From assembly GCF_902833045.1 (NCBI RefSeq), contig NZ_CADFDU010000004.1, positions 62,001 to 126,000 on the forward strand: a stretch of 64,000 nucleotides of DNA, read 5' to 3'. This document shows, piece by piece, positions 42,823 to 51,751 of this stretch. This stretch comes from Burkholderia sp. BCC0322 (GTDB lineage Bacteria; Pseudomonadota; Gammaproteobacteria; Burkholderiales; Burkholderiaceae). Below the pieces are notes generated by a model. It was not told the origin of the DNA. It made no database searches and worked only from the letters and a program-made list of their open reading frames with translations. The position numbers and the translations under genes were made by a program. Position 1 is the first letter of the stretch. Every line of letters begins with the position of its first letter.

Positions 42823-44118
42823 ATGTCGAACTACCTGAATTCGACCGAAGCCGCGGCAAGGCTCGGTGTCTCGCGGCAAACCCTCTATGCGTACGTCAGC
42901 CGCGGCCTGCTTCGCGCGGAGCCGGGCGGCAGTCACCGTGAAAGCCGCTACCTCGCGGCCGATGTCGACCGGCTCGCGGATCAACGCGCACGCGGCCGCA
43001 AGCCAAAGGAGGTAGCGAAGGCCGCGCTGAACTGGGGGTCGCCCGTGCTCGAATCGAGCATCACGTTGATCGACGGCGGCCGGCTTTTCTATCGCGGCGT
43101 GGATGCACTCGATCTCGCTACCCGCGCAAGTCTCGAGGAAGTCGCGGCGCTGCTATGGCGATGCGACGAGCAGACCGCTTTCGGCCGCCACGTCCCCACG
43201 ACGCCGCCAGTACTGCGAACCCTCTTCAGGCACTACGCCGATCAACGCGCCGAGCAGGCCCTGCTGCCGCTCTTCACCGTCGCAAGCGAGGACGCGCCGA
43301 CGGCGGTCTGGCATCAGTCGGCCGATCGCCAGGCGCAGGGCTGCGGCGATCTCGTGCGAATTCTGGCGGCATGCCTGCTGCGCACCCGGATCGATACGGC
43401 ACCCATCCATGTGCAATGCGCACGGGCCTGGGGCGTCGGGCCTGCGGGCGCCGATCTGATCAGGATGGCGCTCGTGCTGTGCGCGGATCACGAACTGAAT
43501 GCGTCGAGCTTCACGGGGCGATGCATTGCGTCGACGAACGCGAGCTTGCGGGCCGTCGTGGTCGGCGGCCTGGCCGGCCTGTCGGGCGAGCGGCACGGCG
43601 CCACCACCGCGCGTGGCGAAGCACTGTGGGACGAACTTGGCAATCAGGATGTCGAACAAAAAATGAGCGCGCGCCTCGCCAGGGGAGACGGCTTGCCGGG
43701 CTTCGGACATGCGCTCTATCCCGGCGGCGACGTGCGCGCGACGTTCCTGTTGTCGCGGATCCTGCCGCGTCATCCTCAATGGAAAAGGATGATGGATGCG
43801 GGGAGCACGCTCGTCGGCCAGAAACCCTCGCTGGATCTCGCTCTGGTGGCACTGCGCAGGCATTTGCGGCTTCCCGTCGGCGCCGCATTCGGCCTGTTCG
43901 CGCTTGGCCGCTCGATCGGCTGGATCGCGCATGGGCTGGAGCAGCGCGAGCAATCCGATCTCATCAGGCCGCGCGCGGTATACACGGGGACCTGGCCTGA
44001 TGGCGCCGGCGCCGGCGCGGATCACGCCCGATCCCGCGGACGGTCAGGAAAGCAGCAGACAACGCAACCTGCAGCGCCGAAAGACGACATGCTTGCCGCT
44101 TTCTTCAGGACTCGATAG
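42823..44118 (+). CDS. Citrate synthase family protein with N-terminal helix-turn-helix
   Basis: A 431-residue fusion. Residues about 5-52 form a MerR/excisionase-type HTH (STEAAARLGVSRQTLYAYVS, SRYLAADVDRL). From about 65 a citrate/2-methylcitrate synthase fold follows: SSITLIDGGRLFYRGVDALD, the first His region LSGERHGATTARGEALW, the second His GLPGFGHALYPGGDVRA, and the acid in KPSLDLALVALRRHL. All three catalytic positions (His, His, Asp) seem present. Such fusions may be enzymes or acyl-CoA-sensing regulators. Divergent from a CoA-transferase. Confidence 0.85.
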   Translation: MSNYLNSTEAAARLGVSRQTLYAYVSRGLLRAEPGGSHRESRYLAADVDRLADQRARGRKPKEVAKAALNWGSPVLESSITLIDGGRLFYRGVDALDLATRASLEEVAALLWRCDEQTAFGRHVPTTPPVLRTLFRHYADQRAEQALLPLFTVASEDAPTAVWHQSADRQAQGCGDLVRILAACLLRTRIDTAPIHVQCARAWGVGPAGADLIRMALVLCADHELNASSFTGRCIASTNASLRAVVVGGLAGLSGERHGATTARGEALWDELGNQDVEQKMSARLARGDGLPGFGHALYPGGDVRATFLLSRILPRHPQWKRMMDAGSTLVGQKPSLDLALVALRRHLRLPVGAAFGLFALGRSIGWIAHGLEQREQSDLIRPRAVYTGTWPDGAGAGADHARSRGRSGKQQTTQPAAPKDDMLAAFFRTR

Positions 44119-44159
44119 CGTTCGCCTGATCACGTCGCGGCTCGTCATCGGCGACACGT

Positions 44160-44178
44160 CAATGCCTCGTCGGCATTG
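44160..44178. terminator. Hairpin after the citrate synthase gene
   Basis: CAATGCC (44160-44166) and GGCATTG (44172-44178) can pair with a 5-base loop, 42 bases past the stop. No T-run follows; the remaining gap to 44351 shows no gene. Confidence 0.35.
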
Positions 44179-44351
44179 GGACGCAGCCACCCACCGACGA
44201 TTCGCGGAGGTCGCCAACGAATCGGCAGGGCGCCTCTACGGAAATCCGCGAAGACTTCTCTCCGGATCATCGAAATGCAAACAGCACACCGCCCAATGAT
44301 CCGGCGATGCGCGCACCGCGCCAGCGGCGCCCGCACGCCCGGCATGCCGAC

Positions 44352-45320
44352 TTACTTCAGCGTCCCCGCCACCTTCTTCTGCCTCCACAGGCACAGCAAG
44401 TCGCACGCAACATGCGCGGCCGCAATCGCCGTGATGTCCGCGTGGTCGTAAGCCGGCGCGACCTCGACCACGTCCGCGCCGACCAGGTTCACGGCGCCGA
44501 GCGCACGCACGATCGCGAGCGCCTGTGCCGACGACAGCCCGCCCGCGACCGGCGTGCCCGTGCCGGGCGCGAACGCCGGATCGAGGCAGTCGATGTCGAA
44601 AGTCAGGTACGCCGGCCGAGCGCCCACGATATCGACGATCCGCTCGACCGCCGCGCGCGAGCCATGGTCATGCACCCAGGCCGCATCGAGCCGCTCGATC
44701 CCGAGGAAATCATCGTTCCATGTGCGAATCCCGACCTGCACCGACGTCGCCGGGTCGATCAGCCCTTCCTTCACCGCCTTGTAGAACATCGTCCCGTGAT
44801 TGAGGCTGTCCGGATCGTCGTCGGCCCACGTGTCGCAGTGTGCGTCGAAATGGATCAGCGACAGCGGCTTGCCGTAGCGCTCCGCATGCGCGACCAGCAG
44901 CGGATACGTGATGTAGTGGTCGCCGCCGAGCGTCAGCATCTTCGCGCCGGAGCCGAGGATCGTGCGCGCATGCTCGACGATCGCGGGCTTGATCGACAGC
45001 GGGTTGTGCGCGTCGAACCAGCAATCGCCGTAGTCGACAGCCGCGAGCTCGTCGAACGGGTTGAAGCCCCACGGATACGGATGAAGCTCCGCGAGCTGGA
45101 CGCTCGCCGCGCGGATCGCAGCCGGGCCGAGCCGCGCGCCGGAACGGTAGGTCGTCGCGAGGTCGAGCGGCACGCCGGAGATCGCGACGTCGACGCCGTC
45201 GAGCTCGCGCGAATAGTTGCGGCGCATGAACGACAGCACGCCCGCATAGGTGTTTTCGATCGACGAGCCGTACGGCGTCGTGCGACGGATCGCGCCGTCG
45301 CCGTGGAGAATTTCGGTCAT
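44352..45320 (-). CDS. speB: Agmatinase (ureohydrolase family)
   Basis: A 322-residue binuclear-Mn ureohydrolase. Metal ligands are visible as GGDH (His135), HFDAHCDT (Asp159, His161, Asp163) and FDIDCLDP (Asp242, Asp244). The length and the LGGDHYITYP and IHFDAHCDTW stretches match agmatinase, which converts agmatine to putrescine and urea; guanidinobutyrase is the main alternative. The start at 45320 fits the family; the frame stays open upstream. It is divergent from the YhhN gene, with a 27-bp perfect palindrome between them. Confidence 0.85.
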   Translation of the reverse strand: MTEILHGDGAIRRTTPYGSSIENTYAGVLSFMRRNYSRELDGVDVAISGVPLDLATTYRSGARLGPAAIRAASVQLAELHPYPWGFNPFDELAAVDYGDCWFDAHNPLSIKPAIVEHARTILGSGAKMLTLGGDHYITYPLLVAHAERYGKPLSLIHFDAHCDTWADDDPDSLNHGTMFYKAVKEGLIDPATSVQVGIRTWNDDFLGIERLDAAWVHDHGSRAAVERIVDIVGARPAYLTFDIDCLDPAFAPGTGTPVAGGLSSAQALAIVRALGAVNLVGADVVEVAPAYDHADITAIAAAHVACDLLCLWRQKKVAGTLK

Positions 45321-45509
45321 GGTCGGACCTGTTTTCGTGGGGAAACCAGCCCGCCCCGCTTCGCATATGCGCACGGGCCGGGCACGGCATGGATTCATCG
45401 GGCACGCACCGGCTTGCGCATCCAGCCGCGCGGCCGAGCGGAACAACGACAGCAACAACCACATCGATAACGGCAATACCGCGGCGATCATAGCAAGCCG
45501 AATTGAAGT

Positions 45510-45536
45510 CGTTGCCCCGGTTCAACCGGGGCAACG
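45510..45536. promoter_or_regulatory. Perfect 27-bp palindrome between agmatinase and YhhN genes
   Basis: CGTTGCCCCGGTT, a single C, then AACCGGGGCAACG: both 13-base arms are exactly complementary. It lies 190 bases upstream of the agmatinase start and 81 bases before the YhhN start. It could be a high-affinity operator or a strong RNA hairpin; there is no T-run for a simple terminator. Confidence 0.6.
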
Positions 45537-45616
45537 CGCCGAAGCTTTCCGCCATCGGCCGCGCCCTCGATTCCTAGAAGGATTCGCCGGTTTTCGCCCG
45601 CCCTTTCTTCCGGATA

Positions 45617-46357
45617 ATGGCCAGCAGCCGCGCCCTCGACGGCGCGCCGTCCACCGCAGACAACAACAAACCGGAGACACCCGCCTTGATCGCCACGCTT
45701 CCCGCCACCTACCGCCGGCTCTGGCCGCTCGCCATCGTCGCCGCGCTGCTGTACGGGCTGTCGCTCGCCGCCGCGCCCTATCCCGGCCAGGCCGCGGCGA
45801 AAGCCGCGATGGGGATCCTGCTGCTCGCGGCAGGCAGCACTTGCGCTGCGCCGCGCGAACGCGCGTGGCTGTGCGCGGCGCTCGTGACGGCCGTGCTCGG
45901 CGACGTGCTGCTCGCGCTGCCCGACTGGCCGCTGTCGTTCGTCCTCGGCCTCGGCGCGTTCCTGCTCACGCACCTGTGCTATTGCGCGATCTTCATGCGC
46001 TGGCGGGCGCGGCCGCACGGCTGGCGCATCGTCGCGCTCGTCGGGCTGTGGATCGCCGCGCCGGCGTTCTACGCGGCGTTCTTTCCGCACCTCGGCGAGT
46101 TGATGGCGCCGGTCGCCGTCTACATGCTCGTGCTGTGCGCGATGGCGAGCTTCTCGCTCATCGCCCGCACGCGCGGCCCGCTGGTGGCCGCCGGCAGCCT
46201 GATCTTCGTCGGCTCCGATACGCTGATCGGCGTCGGCCGCTTCCTCGGCGGCTTTCCGGGCATCGATTACCTGATCTGGGGCCTCTATGCGCTCGCGCAG
46301 GTCACGATCGTGGCCGGGGTTTTCCATGAGACGGCCGCCCGATCGATCCGTCCCTGA
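45617..46357 (+). CDS. Lysoplasmalogenase-like (YhhN/TMEM86) membrane protein
   Basis: A 246-residue inner-membrane protein with about eight hydrophobic segments after a 25-residue hydrophilic start. It shows the YhhN pattern: ALVTAVLGDVLLALPDWPLS, FVLGLGAFLLTHLCYC, and IFVGSDTLIGVGRF near the end. Eukaryotic TMEM86B cleaves the vinyl-ether bond of lysoplasmalogens; the bacterial role is unclear. A second Met 66 bases in is an alternative start. Confidence 0.85.
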   Translation: MASSRALDGAPSTADNNKPETPALIATLPATYRRLWPLAIVAALLYGLSLAAAPYPGQAAAKAAMGILLLAAGSTCAAPRERAWLCAALVTAVLGDVLLALPDWPLSFVLGLGAFLLTHLCYCAIFMRWRARPHGWRIVALVGLWIAAPAFYAAFFPHLGELMAPVAVYMLVLCAMASFSLIARTRGPLVAAGSLIFVGSDTLIGVGRFLGGFPGIDYLIWGLYALAQVTIVAGVFHETAARSIRP

Positions 46358-46551
46358 TACTGTTTCAAACAGACCGCCGCGCGCCGGCGGCCTCGCCGGC
46401 TCCGTCTCTCGCCCTATCGACGGCCGTTTCCGCGCCTTCTGCGATGCGGAAACCGGCCCGTTCCAAACCCCGCTCAGCCTTTTCCCGCCTGGCTTCCGGC
46501 CCTTAGAGCGCCGCTTCTAGCCTCTTGCGGTTTCCGGGTTCACCCACTATC

Positions 46552-46571
46552 GTTACATCAAACAATGTAAC
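46552..46571. promoter_or_regulatory. Operator GTTACAT-N6-ATGTAAC before the monooxygenase operon
   Basis: A 20-bp dyad with perfect 7-base arms lies 33 bases upstream of the monooxygenase start, in the promoter region. TetR-family regulators of lipid or ketone catabolism commonly bind such sites; no regulator is adjacent in this window. Confidence 0.65.
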
Positions 46572-46603
46572 ATTCAAAAATGAGCCAAATCGGAGACACC
46601 CGG

Positions 46604-48193
46604 ATGAATGCTCGCACGTTGCCTTTCGGTCCGCCCGGCCACGACGGCCAGGACGAAACCATCGACATCGCCATCATCGGCACCGGCTTCGCCGGCCTCG
46701 GGATGGCGATTCGCCTGCGTCAGACAGGCGTAACCGACTTCGTCGTCCTCGAGAAGGCCGCGTCGGTCGGCGGCACGTGGCGCGACAATCATTACCCCGG
46801 GTGTGCATGCGACGTGCAATCGCACGTCTATTCGTTCTCGTTCGCGCCGAACCCGCGCTGGACGCGCATGTTCGCGCCGCAGCCGGAGATTCGTGCCTAT
46901 CTGGAAGACTGCGTGCAACGCTTCGGGATCGGCGCGCACCTGCGCATGAACCACGAGCTGCAGCGCGCCGAGTACGACGAGGCCGCGCAACGCTGGCGCC
47001 TCACGTTCGCGAACGGCAAGCGGCTGTCCGCGCGCGTGCTGGTGTCGGGAATGGGTGGGCTGTCGCGGGCCGCGCTGCCGTCGATTCCCGGCGTCGAGAA
47101 CTTCAAGGGCCGCGCGTTCCACTCGCAACAGTGGGATCACGACTATGCGCTCGAAGGCAAGCGCGTCGCGGTGATCGGCACCGGGGCGAGCGCGATCCAG
47201 TTCGTGCCGCAGATCGCGCCGCGCGTGAAGGCGCTCGCGCTGTTCCAGCGCACACCGCCGTGGATCATGCCGAAGCCCGACCGCAACCTGACCGGGTTCG
47301 AGAAGTGGCTGTTCCGCACGCTGCCGTTCACGCAGAAGGTCGTGCGCAGCGGCATCTACTGGATGCTCGAATCGCGCGTGCTCGGCTTCGCGATCCATCC
47401 GTCGCTGATGAAGAACGTGCAGAAGCTCGCGCTGCGCCACATCCGCAAGCAGATTCCCGATCCCGAGCTGCGCAAGATCGTCACGCCGAACTACACGCTC
47501 GGCTGCAAGCGCGTGCTGATCTCGAACGACTACTACCCGGCGCTGTCGCGCAAGAACGTCGACGTGATCACGACCGGCATCGACCATATCGAAGCCGATG
47601 CGGTCGTGACGACCGACGGCAAGCGCCATCAAGTCGACTGCCTGATCTACGGCACCGGCTTCCAGGTGGCCGATCCGTATCCGCGCGGCGCGATCATCGG
47701 CCGCGGCGGGCTCGACATCGTCGACGCATGGCGCGACGGCGCGCACGCGTATCTCGGCTCGACGCTGCCCGGCTACCCGAACTTCTTCATGATCGTCGGC
47801 CCGAACACGGGCCTCGGCCACAACTCGATGGTGTTCATGATCGAGTCGCAGATCGAGTACATCCTCGGCGCACTGCAGGCGATGCGTCGCGAACGTGCGG
47901 ATGCGATCGAGGTGCGCCCGCTCGTCGAGGCGCAATTCAACAGCGACCTGCAGGGCAAGCTGAAGAAAGCGATCTGGTCGACGGGCGGCTGCAAGAGCTG
48001 GTACCTCGATCCGCGCACCGGCAAGAACACGACGCTGTGGCCGGGCTTCACCTGGCGTTTCCGCCAGGCGACCGCGCACTTCTCGATCGCCGACTACCAC
48101 GCGTATCGCGCGCCGCAACACGACACGAGCGCGCGGCCCGCCGCCGCGCCCGCCGCTTCCGCTTCGACTTCCACGTCCGCCGAAGCGGCCTGA
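46604..48193 (+). CDS. Flavin-containing monooxygenase, Baeyer-Villiger type
   Basis: A 529-residue class B flavoprotein. The FAD loop GTGFAGLG is at about 26-33, and the type I BVMO fingerprint FKGRAFHSQQWD at 167-178. A second Rossmann loop (IGTGASAIQFVPQIA) for NADPH is near 191. The chain has the length of MymA/ethionamide-monooxygenase-like BVMOs. The start at 46604 follows GGAGACACCCGG; an upstream ATG at 46580 is possible. It heads an operon with an SDR, a metal-dependent hydrolase and an alpha/beta hydrolase. Its C-terminal tail is Ala/Ser/Thr-rich. Confidence 0.92.
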   Translation: MNARTLPFGPPGHDGQDETIDIAIIGTGFAGLGMAIRLRQTGVTDFVVLEKAASVGGTWRDNHYPGCACDVQSHVYSFSFAPNPRWTRMFAPQPEIRAYLEDCVQRFGIGAHLRMNHELQRAEYDEAAQRWRLTFANGKRLSARVLVSGMGGLSRAALPSIPGVENFKGRAFHSQQWDHDYALEGKRVAVIGTGASAIQFVPQIAPRVKALALFQRTPPWIMPKPDRNLTGFEKWLFRTLPFTQKVVRSGIYWMLESRVLGFAIHPSLMKNVQKLALRHIRKQIPDPELRKIVTPNYTLGCKRVLISNDYYPALSRKNVDVITTGIDHIEADAVVTTDGKRHQVDCLIYGTGFQVADPYPRGAIIGRGGLDIVDAWRDGAHAYLGSTLPGYPNFFMIVGPNTGLGHNSMVFMIESQIEYILGALQAMRRERADAIEVRPLVEAQFNSDLQGKLKKAIWSTGGCKSWYLDPRTGKNTTLWPGFTWRFRQATAHFSIADYHAYRAPQHDTSARPAAAPAASASTSTSAEAA

Positions 48194-48214
48194 GCCAGAC
48201 AAGGAGCAACCGAC

Positions 48215-49147
48215 ATGAGAGATTTCGCCAACAAGGTCGCCGCGATCACGGGCGCCGGCTCGGGCATGGGCCGCGCGCTCGCGATCCAGCTCGCGCAGGC
48301 CGGCTGCCAGGTATCGCTCGCCGACAAGAACGGCGTCGGCCTCGCCGAAACCGAACGGATCGTCCGCACGATCGCGCCGAACGTGCGCGTGTCGACGCGC
48401 GTGCTCGACGTCGGCGACCGCGACGCGATGTTCGCGTGGGCCGACGACACCGCGAAGGAGCACGGCAAGGTCAACCTGATCTTCAACAACGCGGGCGTCG
48501 CGCTGTCGAGCACGATCGAAGGGATGGAGTACAGCGACCTCGAGTGGATCGTCAACATCAACTTCTGGGGCGTCGTGCACGGCACGAAGGCGTTCCTGCC
48601 GCACCTGAAGGCCTCGGGCGACGGCCACGTGATCAACACGTCGAGCATCTTCGGGATCTTCGCGCAGCCGGGCATGAGCGGCTACAACGCGACCAAGTTC
48701 GCGGTGCGCGGCTTCACCGAATCGCTGCGCCAGGAGCTCGACATGATGAAGTGCGGCGTGTCGGCGACCTGCGTGCATCCGGGCGGCATCCGCACGAACA
48801 TCGCGCAGTCGAGCCGCGTCGCGAAGAACATGGTCGGATTCATCGTCGAGAGCGAACAGCAAGGCAAGGACAGCTTCGAGAAGTTCTTCATCACGACCGC
48901 CGACGACGCCGCGCGCACGATCCTCGCCGGCGTGCGCAAGAACAAGCGCCGCGTGCTGATCGGCCGCGATGCGAAGGGTGCGGACTGGATGGCGCGCATC
49001 CTGCCGTCCGCGTACCAGGCGCTCGTCGTGCTCGCGACACGCCGCGAGGCTGCGAAGGCCCGCCGCGCCGCGCGCGGCACGCCAGCCGCCGCGCCGCTGC
49101 ACGCCACCTACAACAACGCAGGTAATCAGGGAGGAGAACAATCATGA
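48215..49147 (+). CDS. SDR family oxidoreductase
   Basis: A 310-residue SDR with the loop TGAGSGMG at 12-19, NNAG at about 91-94, and the catalytic Tyr157/Lys161 in SGYNATKFA. A C-terminal extension of about 50 residues (KGADWMARILPSAYQALVVL, then a basic Ala-rich tail) is longer than typical classical SDRs and may associate with a membrane or partner. It starts 21 bases after the monooxygenase stop and overlaps the next gene by 4 bases (ATGA), so it is tightly coupled. It probably interconverts an alcohol and the ketone used by the monooxygenase. Confidence 0.93.
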   Translation: MRDFANKVAAITGAGSGMGRALAIQLAQAGCQVSLADKNGVGLAETERIVRTIAPNVRVSTRVLDVGDRDAMFAWADDTAKEHGKVNLIFNNAGVALSSTIEGMEYSDLEWIVNINFWGVVHGTKAFLPHLKASGDGHVINTSSIFGIFAQPGMSGYNATKFAVRGFTESLRQELDMMKCGVSATCVHPGGIRTNIAQSSRVAKNMVGFIVESEQQGKDSFEKFFITTADDAARTILAGVRKNKRRVLIGRDAKGADWMARILPSAYQALVVLATRREAAKARRAARGTPAAAPLHATYNNAGNQGGEQS

Positions 49148-50049
49148 CGACCCCGAACATGATGCCCGTGCGGCGCGACATCCGTTTCGCGCTGCCGCCC
49201 GAACGCGCGAAGGACTGGCACGTGCAGGGCGTGCCGGTCACGCATTTCATGAACGCGCTGTCGCTGCTGTTCCCGGCGGGCGAACGCTTCTTCATGGATT
49301 CGGTGCGCAACTACCGCGACCGGATCGAGGATCCCGAACTGAAGAAGCAGGTGCTCGGCTTCATCGGCCAGGAAGCGATGCACACGCGCGAGCACATCGA
49401 ATACAACGACCTGCTGCAGTCGTCCGGCCTGCCCGCGCACAAGCTCGACAAGCGCCTTTGGACGATCCTCGGCTGGTTCAAGAATGTGCTGCCGCATTCG
49501 ATGCAGCTCGCGATCACGATCGCGCTCGAGCACTACACGGCGATTCTCGCGAACCAGCTGCTGTCGGGACACGAGCACCGCATCGACGGCTCGGTCGAAG
49601 GCTACCAGCAGATGTGGATGTGGCATGCGATGGAAGAAACCGAGCACAAGGCGGTGTCGTACGACGTATGGACCACCGTGATGAAGCCGGGCCTCGGCAG
49701 CTACCTGCTGCGCACGGGCACGATGCTGACGACGACCGTGTTCTTCTGGGCCATCGTGTTCGACTTCCACGTGCGCCTGATGCGCGCGCACCGTCGCGAA
49801 CACGGCAAGTTCGGCGGGATGTGGCGCCTCGTGAAGTACCTGTACAGCCCGAAGCACGGCGTGTTCCCGAGCATTGCGCGCGAATGGCTCGACTACTTCC
49901 GCCCGGGCTTCCACCCGTGGGACCACGACAACCACCAGTACCTGCAGGGGCTCGACACGCTGCTCGAGAACATCGACGCAACCAACGCGCGCTACGCCGC
50001 GCAAGCCGCCCCGCGCCGCGTGCCGCTGCACCCGGTTCCGCAGGCATGA
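49144..50049 (+). CDS. Metal-dependent hydrolase, PF10118 family
   Basis: A 301-residue helical protein. Conserved acidic/His clusters FIGQEAMHTREHIEYNDLL and MWHAMEETEHKAVSYDVW place E and H residues like a ferritin-type di-iron or metal site. Two hydrophobic stretches (MLTTTVFFWAIVFDF and the region near 115-130) suggest membrane association. Proteins of this family are annotated as metal-dependent hydrolases but the reaction is not established. Overlaps the SDR stop (ATGA) and leaves only 4 bases to the next gene. Confidence 0.85.
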   Translation: MTTPNMMPVRRDIRFALPPERAKDWHVQGVPVTHFMNALSLLFPAGERFFMDSVRNYRDRIEDPELKKQVLGFIGQEAMHTREHIEYNDLLQSSGLPAHKLDKRLWTILGWFKNVLPHSMQLAITIALEHYTAILANQLLSGHEHRIDGSVEGYQQMWMWHAMEETEHKAVSYDVWTTVMKPGLGSYLLRTGTMLTTTVFFWAIVFDFHVRLMRAHRREHGKFGGMWRLVKYLYSPKHGVFPSIAREWLDYFRPGFHPWDHDNHQYLQGLDTLLENIDATNARYAAQAAPRRVPLHPVPQA

Positions 50050-50053
50050 CGCC

Positions 50054-50965
50054 ATGGCGCGCGCCCACGAGATGCTGACCGTCCAGTCCGGCGACGTGAA
50101 ACTCGCCGTCTACGTAAGCGGGTCGCGTCGCGCGCCGCCGCTGATCCTCGTGCACGGCTACCCCGATTCGGCGGCCGTATGGGCGCCGATCCGCGCGCGG
50201 CTCGCGAAGCGCTACCGCGTGATCGCGTACGACGTGCGCGGCGCCGGCGCCTCCGATGCGCCGCGCCGCCGTGCCGACTACACGCTCGAACGGCTCGCCG
50301 GTGACCTGAAGGCGGTGGCCGACGCGACCTGCGGCGGCCGGCCGTTCCATCTCGTCGGCCACGACTGGGGCTCGATCCAGTGCTGGGAGGCCGTGACCGA
50401 CCCCGCGTTCCGCGGCCGGATCGCGTCGTACACGTCGATCTCGGGCCCGTGCCTCGATCACGTGTTCCGCGCGAAGATGCGGCTCAAGCAGAGCCTGAAG
50501 TCGTGGTACATCGCGTTCTTCCACCTGCCGCTCGTGCCGTCGCTGGTGTGGCGGCTCGGCGGCGCGGCATTGTGGCCGCGCTGGCTGCAGCTCACCGAAC
50601 GCGTGCGGGCGGAGCGCGACCCCGTGCAACTGAAGAACGCGCTGAACGGGCTGCAACTGTACCGGGCGAACTTCATCGCACGGGCACGCAAGCCGCGTGA
50701 GCGGTACGCGCAGGCGCCCGTGCAGATCCTGGTGCCGGTGCGCGACCGCTACGTGACACCCGAGATGTCGGTCGACCTCGACCGCTGGCTCGGCGACCAC
50801 GTGCGCGAGGAAATCGACGGCACGCACTGGATCGTGCTGCGCCATCCCGACATGATCGCGTCGCGGATCGACCGCTTCGCGTCCGCGCAGGAGCGGCCGG
50901 CGGTCACGAACGCCGCGGTTCAGCGCACCGCCGGCGCCGGCAGGCGCCTGAACAGCGTCTCGTAG
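50054..50965 (+). CDS. Alpha/beta fold hydrolase (epoxide-hydrolase-like)
   Basis: A 303-residue hydrolase. The HGYPDSAAVW oxyanion segment, the DVRGAGASDAP loop and the nucleophile elbow VGHDWGSIQCW (Asp in HDWG) match the epoxide hydrolase/haloalkane dehalogenase branch, where Asp is the nucleophile. The catalytic His lies in DGTHWIVLRHPD. It ends at 50965 and overlaps the convergent glycolipid-binding-type gene by 46 bases. It completes the operon that starts with the monooxygenase. Confidence 0.9.
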   Translation: MARAHEMLTVQSGDVKLAVYVSGSRRAPPLILVHGYPDSAAVWAPIRARLAKRYRVIAYDVRGAGASDAPRRRADYTLERLAGDLKAVADATCGGRPFHLVGHDWGSIQCWEAVTDPAFRGRIASYTSISGPCLDHVFRAKMRLKQSLKSWYIAFFHLPLVPSLVWRLGGAALWPRWLQLTERVRAERDPVQLKNALNGLQLYRANFIARARKPRERYAQAPVQILVPVRDRYVTPEMSVDLDRWLGDHVREEIDGTHWIVLRHPDMIASRIDRFASAQERPAVTNAAVQRTAGAGRRLNSVS

Positions 50966-51480
50966 TCGACGACGAGCCCGTCGTCGTCGATCTCCATCTC
51001 GGCCGTGAAATTCCGGAAGATGCCTTCGTAGCGGTAGCGCCGGCCCGGCTCGATGCATGCGTAGGCCTGCTTGACCGGCGTGACCTTCAGGTCCGGCGTC
51101 GAGATATACGCGACGTCGATCGGCCGCCGCTCGCCGCGCGCGAGCCCGAGGCGGCCGATCGGCAGCGAATTCGTGAACGGCGTGGCCGCGATGTCGATGT
51201 CGATGCAGCCGTCGAGCTCGGGCAACGCGCGGCCCGCGCCGTCGTGCCAGTGGCCTGCGCCGTCGCCGCGCAATTCGAGCGTGCCGCCGCCCATCACCTT
51301 GAGCACCGCGTACGTCACGAGCCAGTGCGCATCGCACTCGACGCGATACGCGAGCCCGTACGCACGGCCGTACCGCTGGCCGACTACCGCGCTTTCGACG
51401 ACGATCCCGCCGCCGCTCCGGTCGAACGTCAGATGTTCGACCCCGTCGCCCTCGAGCGACGCCCAACGCACTTCGCGCAT
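50920..51480 (-). CDS. Putative glycolipid-binding domain protein (PF06475-type)
   Basis: A 186-residue protein of mainly beta structure. Features seen: VRWASLEGDGVEHLTF at the start, a Gly/Asp-rich middle, CIDIDIAATPFTNSLPIGRL, and YRYEGIFRNFTAEMEIDDDG near the end. This fits the PF06475 family, annotated as putative glycolipid-binding. The start at 51480 precedes the first conserved strand. Its 3' end overlaps that of the alpha/beta hydrolase on the other strand. Confidence 0.72.
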   Translation of the reverse strand: MREVRWASLEGDGVEHLTFDRSGGGIVVESAVVGQRYGRAYGLAYRVECDAHWLVTYAVLKVMGGGTLELRGDGAGHWHDGAGRALPELDGCIDIDIAATPFTNSLPIGRLGLARGERRPIDVAYISTPDLKVTPVKQAYACIEPGRRYRYEGIFRNFTAEMEIDDDGLVVDYETLFRRLPAPAVR

Positions 51481-51751
51481 CGTTCCGCCTCCCGGCTTCC
51501 TTGATGCGTGGCATCGTCGCACAAATTCCCGAACGAAGACGCCAACAAACGCGTACTTGTTCCGAAAGGCTGGCGATCGCTCAAATTCGCCGCGGAAACT
51601 GACACATTGCCAAAAACGTCAGCGCAGGCCGGCGGGCATCACCACGCCCCAATTCGGGGCGCCGCCCACAAATCCTGACTATCCATGATTCCCTATTCCG
51701 GTGCACAGGATTGTGTCCTATGCTCGCGGCTCGTCCTGTTACGCCGCCGAC

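Noticed and set aside
46361-46373. Dyad CTGTTT-C-AAACAG after the YhhN gene.
   Set aside because: Short, not paired with a gene start, and no T-run; could be chance.
46574-49141. An 855-residue antisense frame over the monooxygenase and SDR genes.
   Set aside because: Composition is Arg/Ala/Asp/Val-rich and low-complexity; both sense genes are unmistakable.
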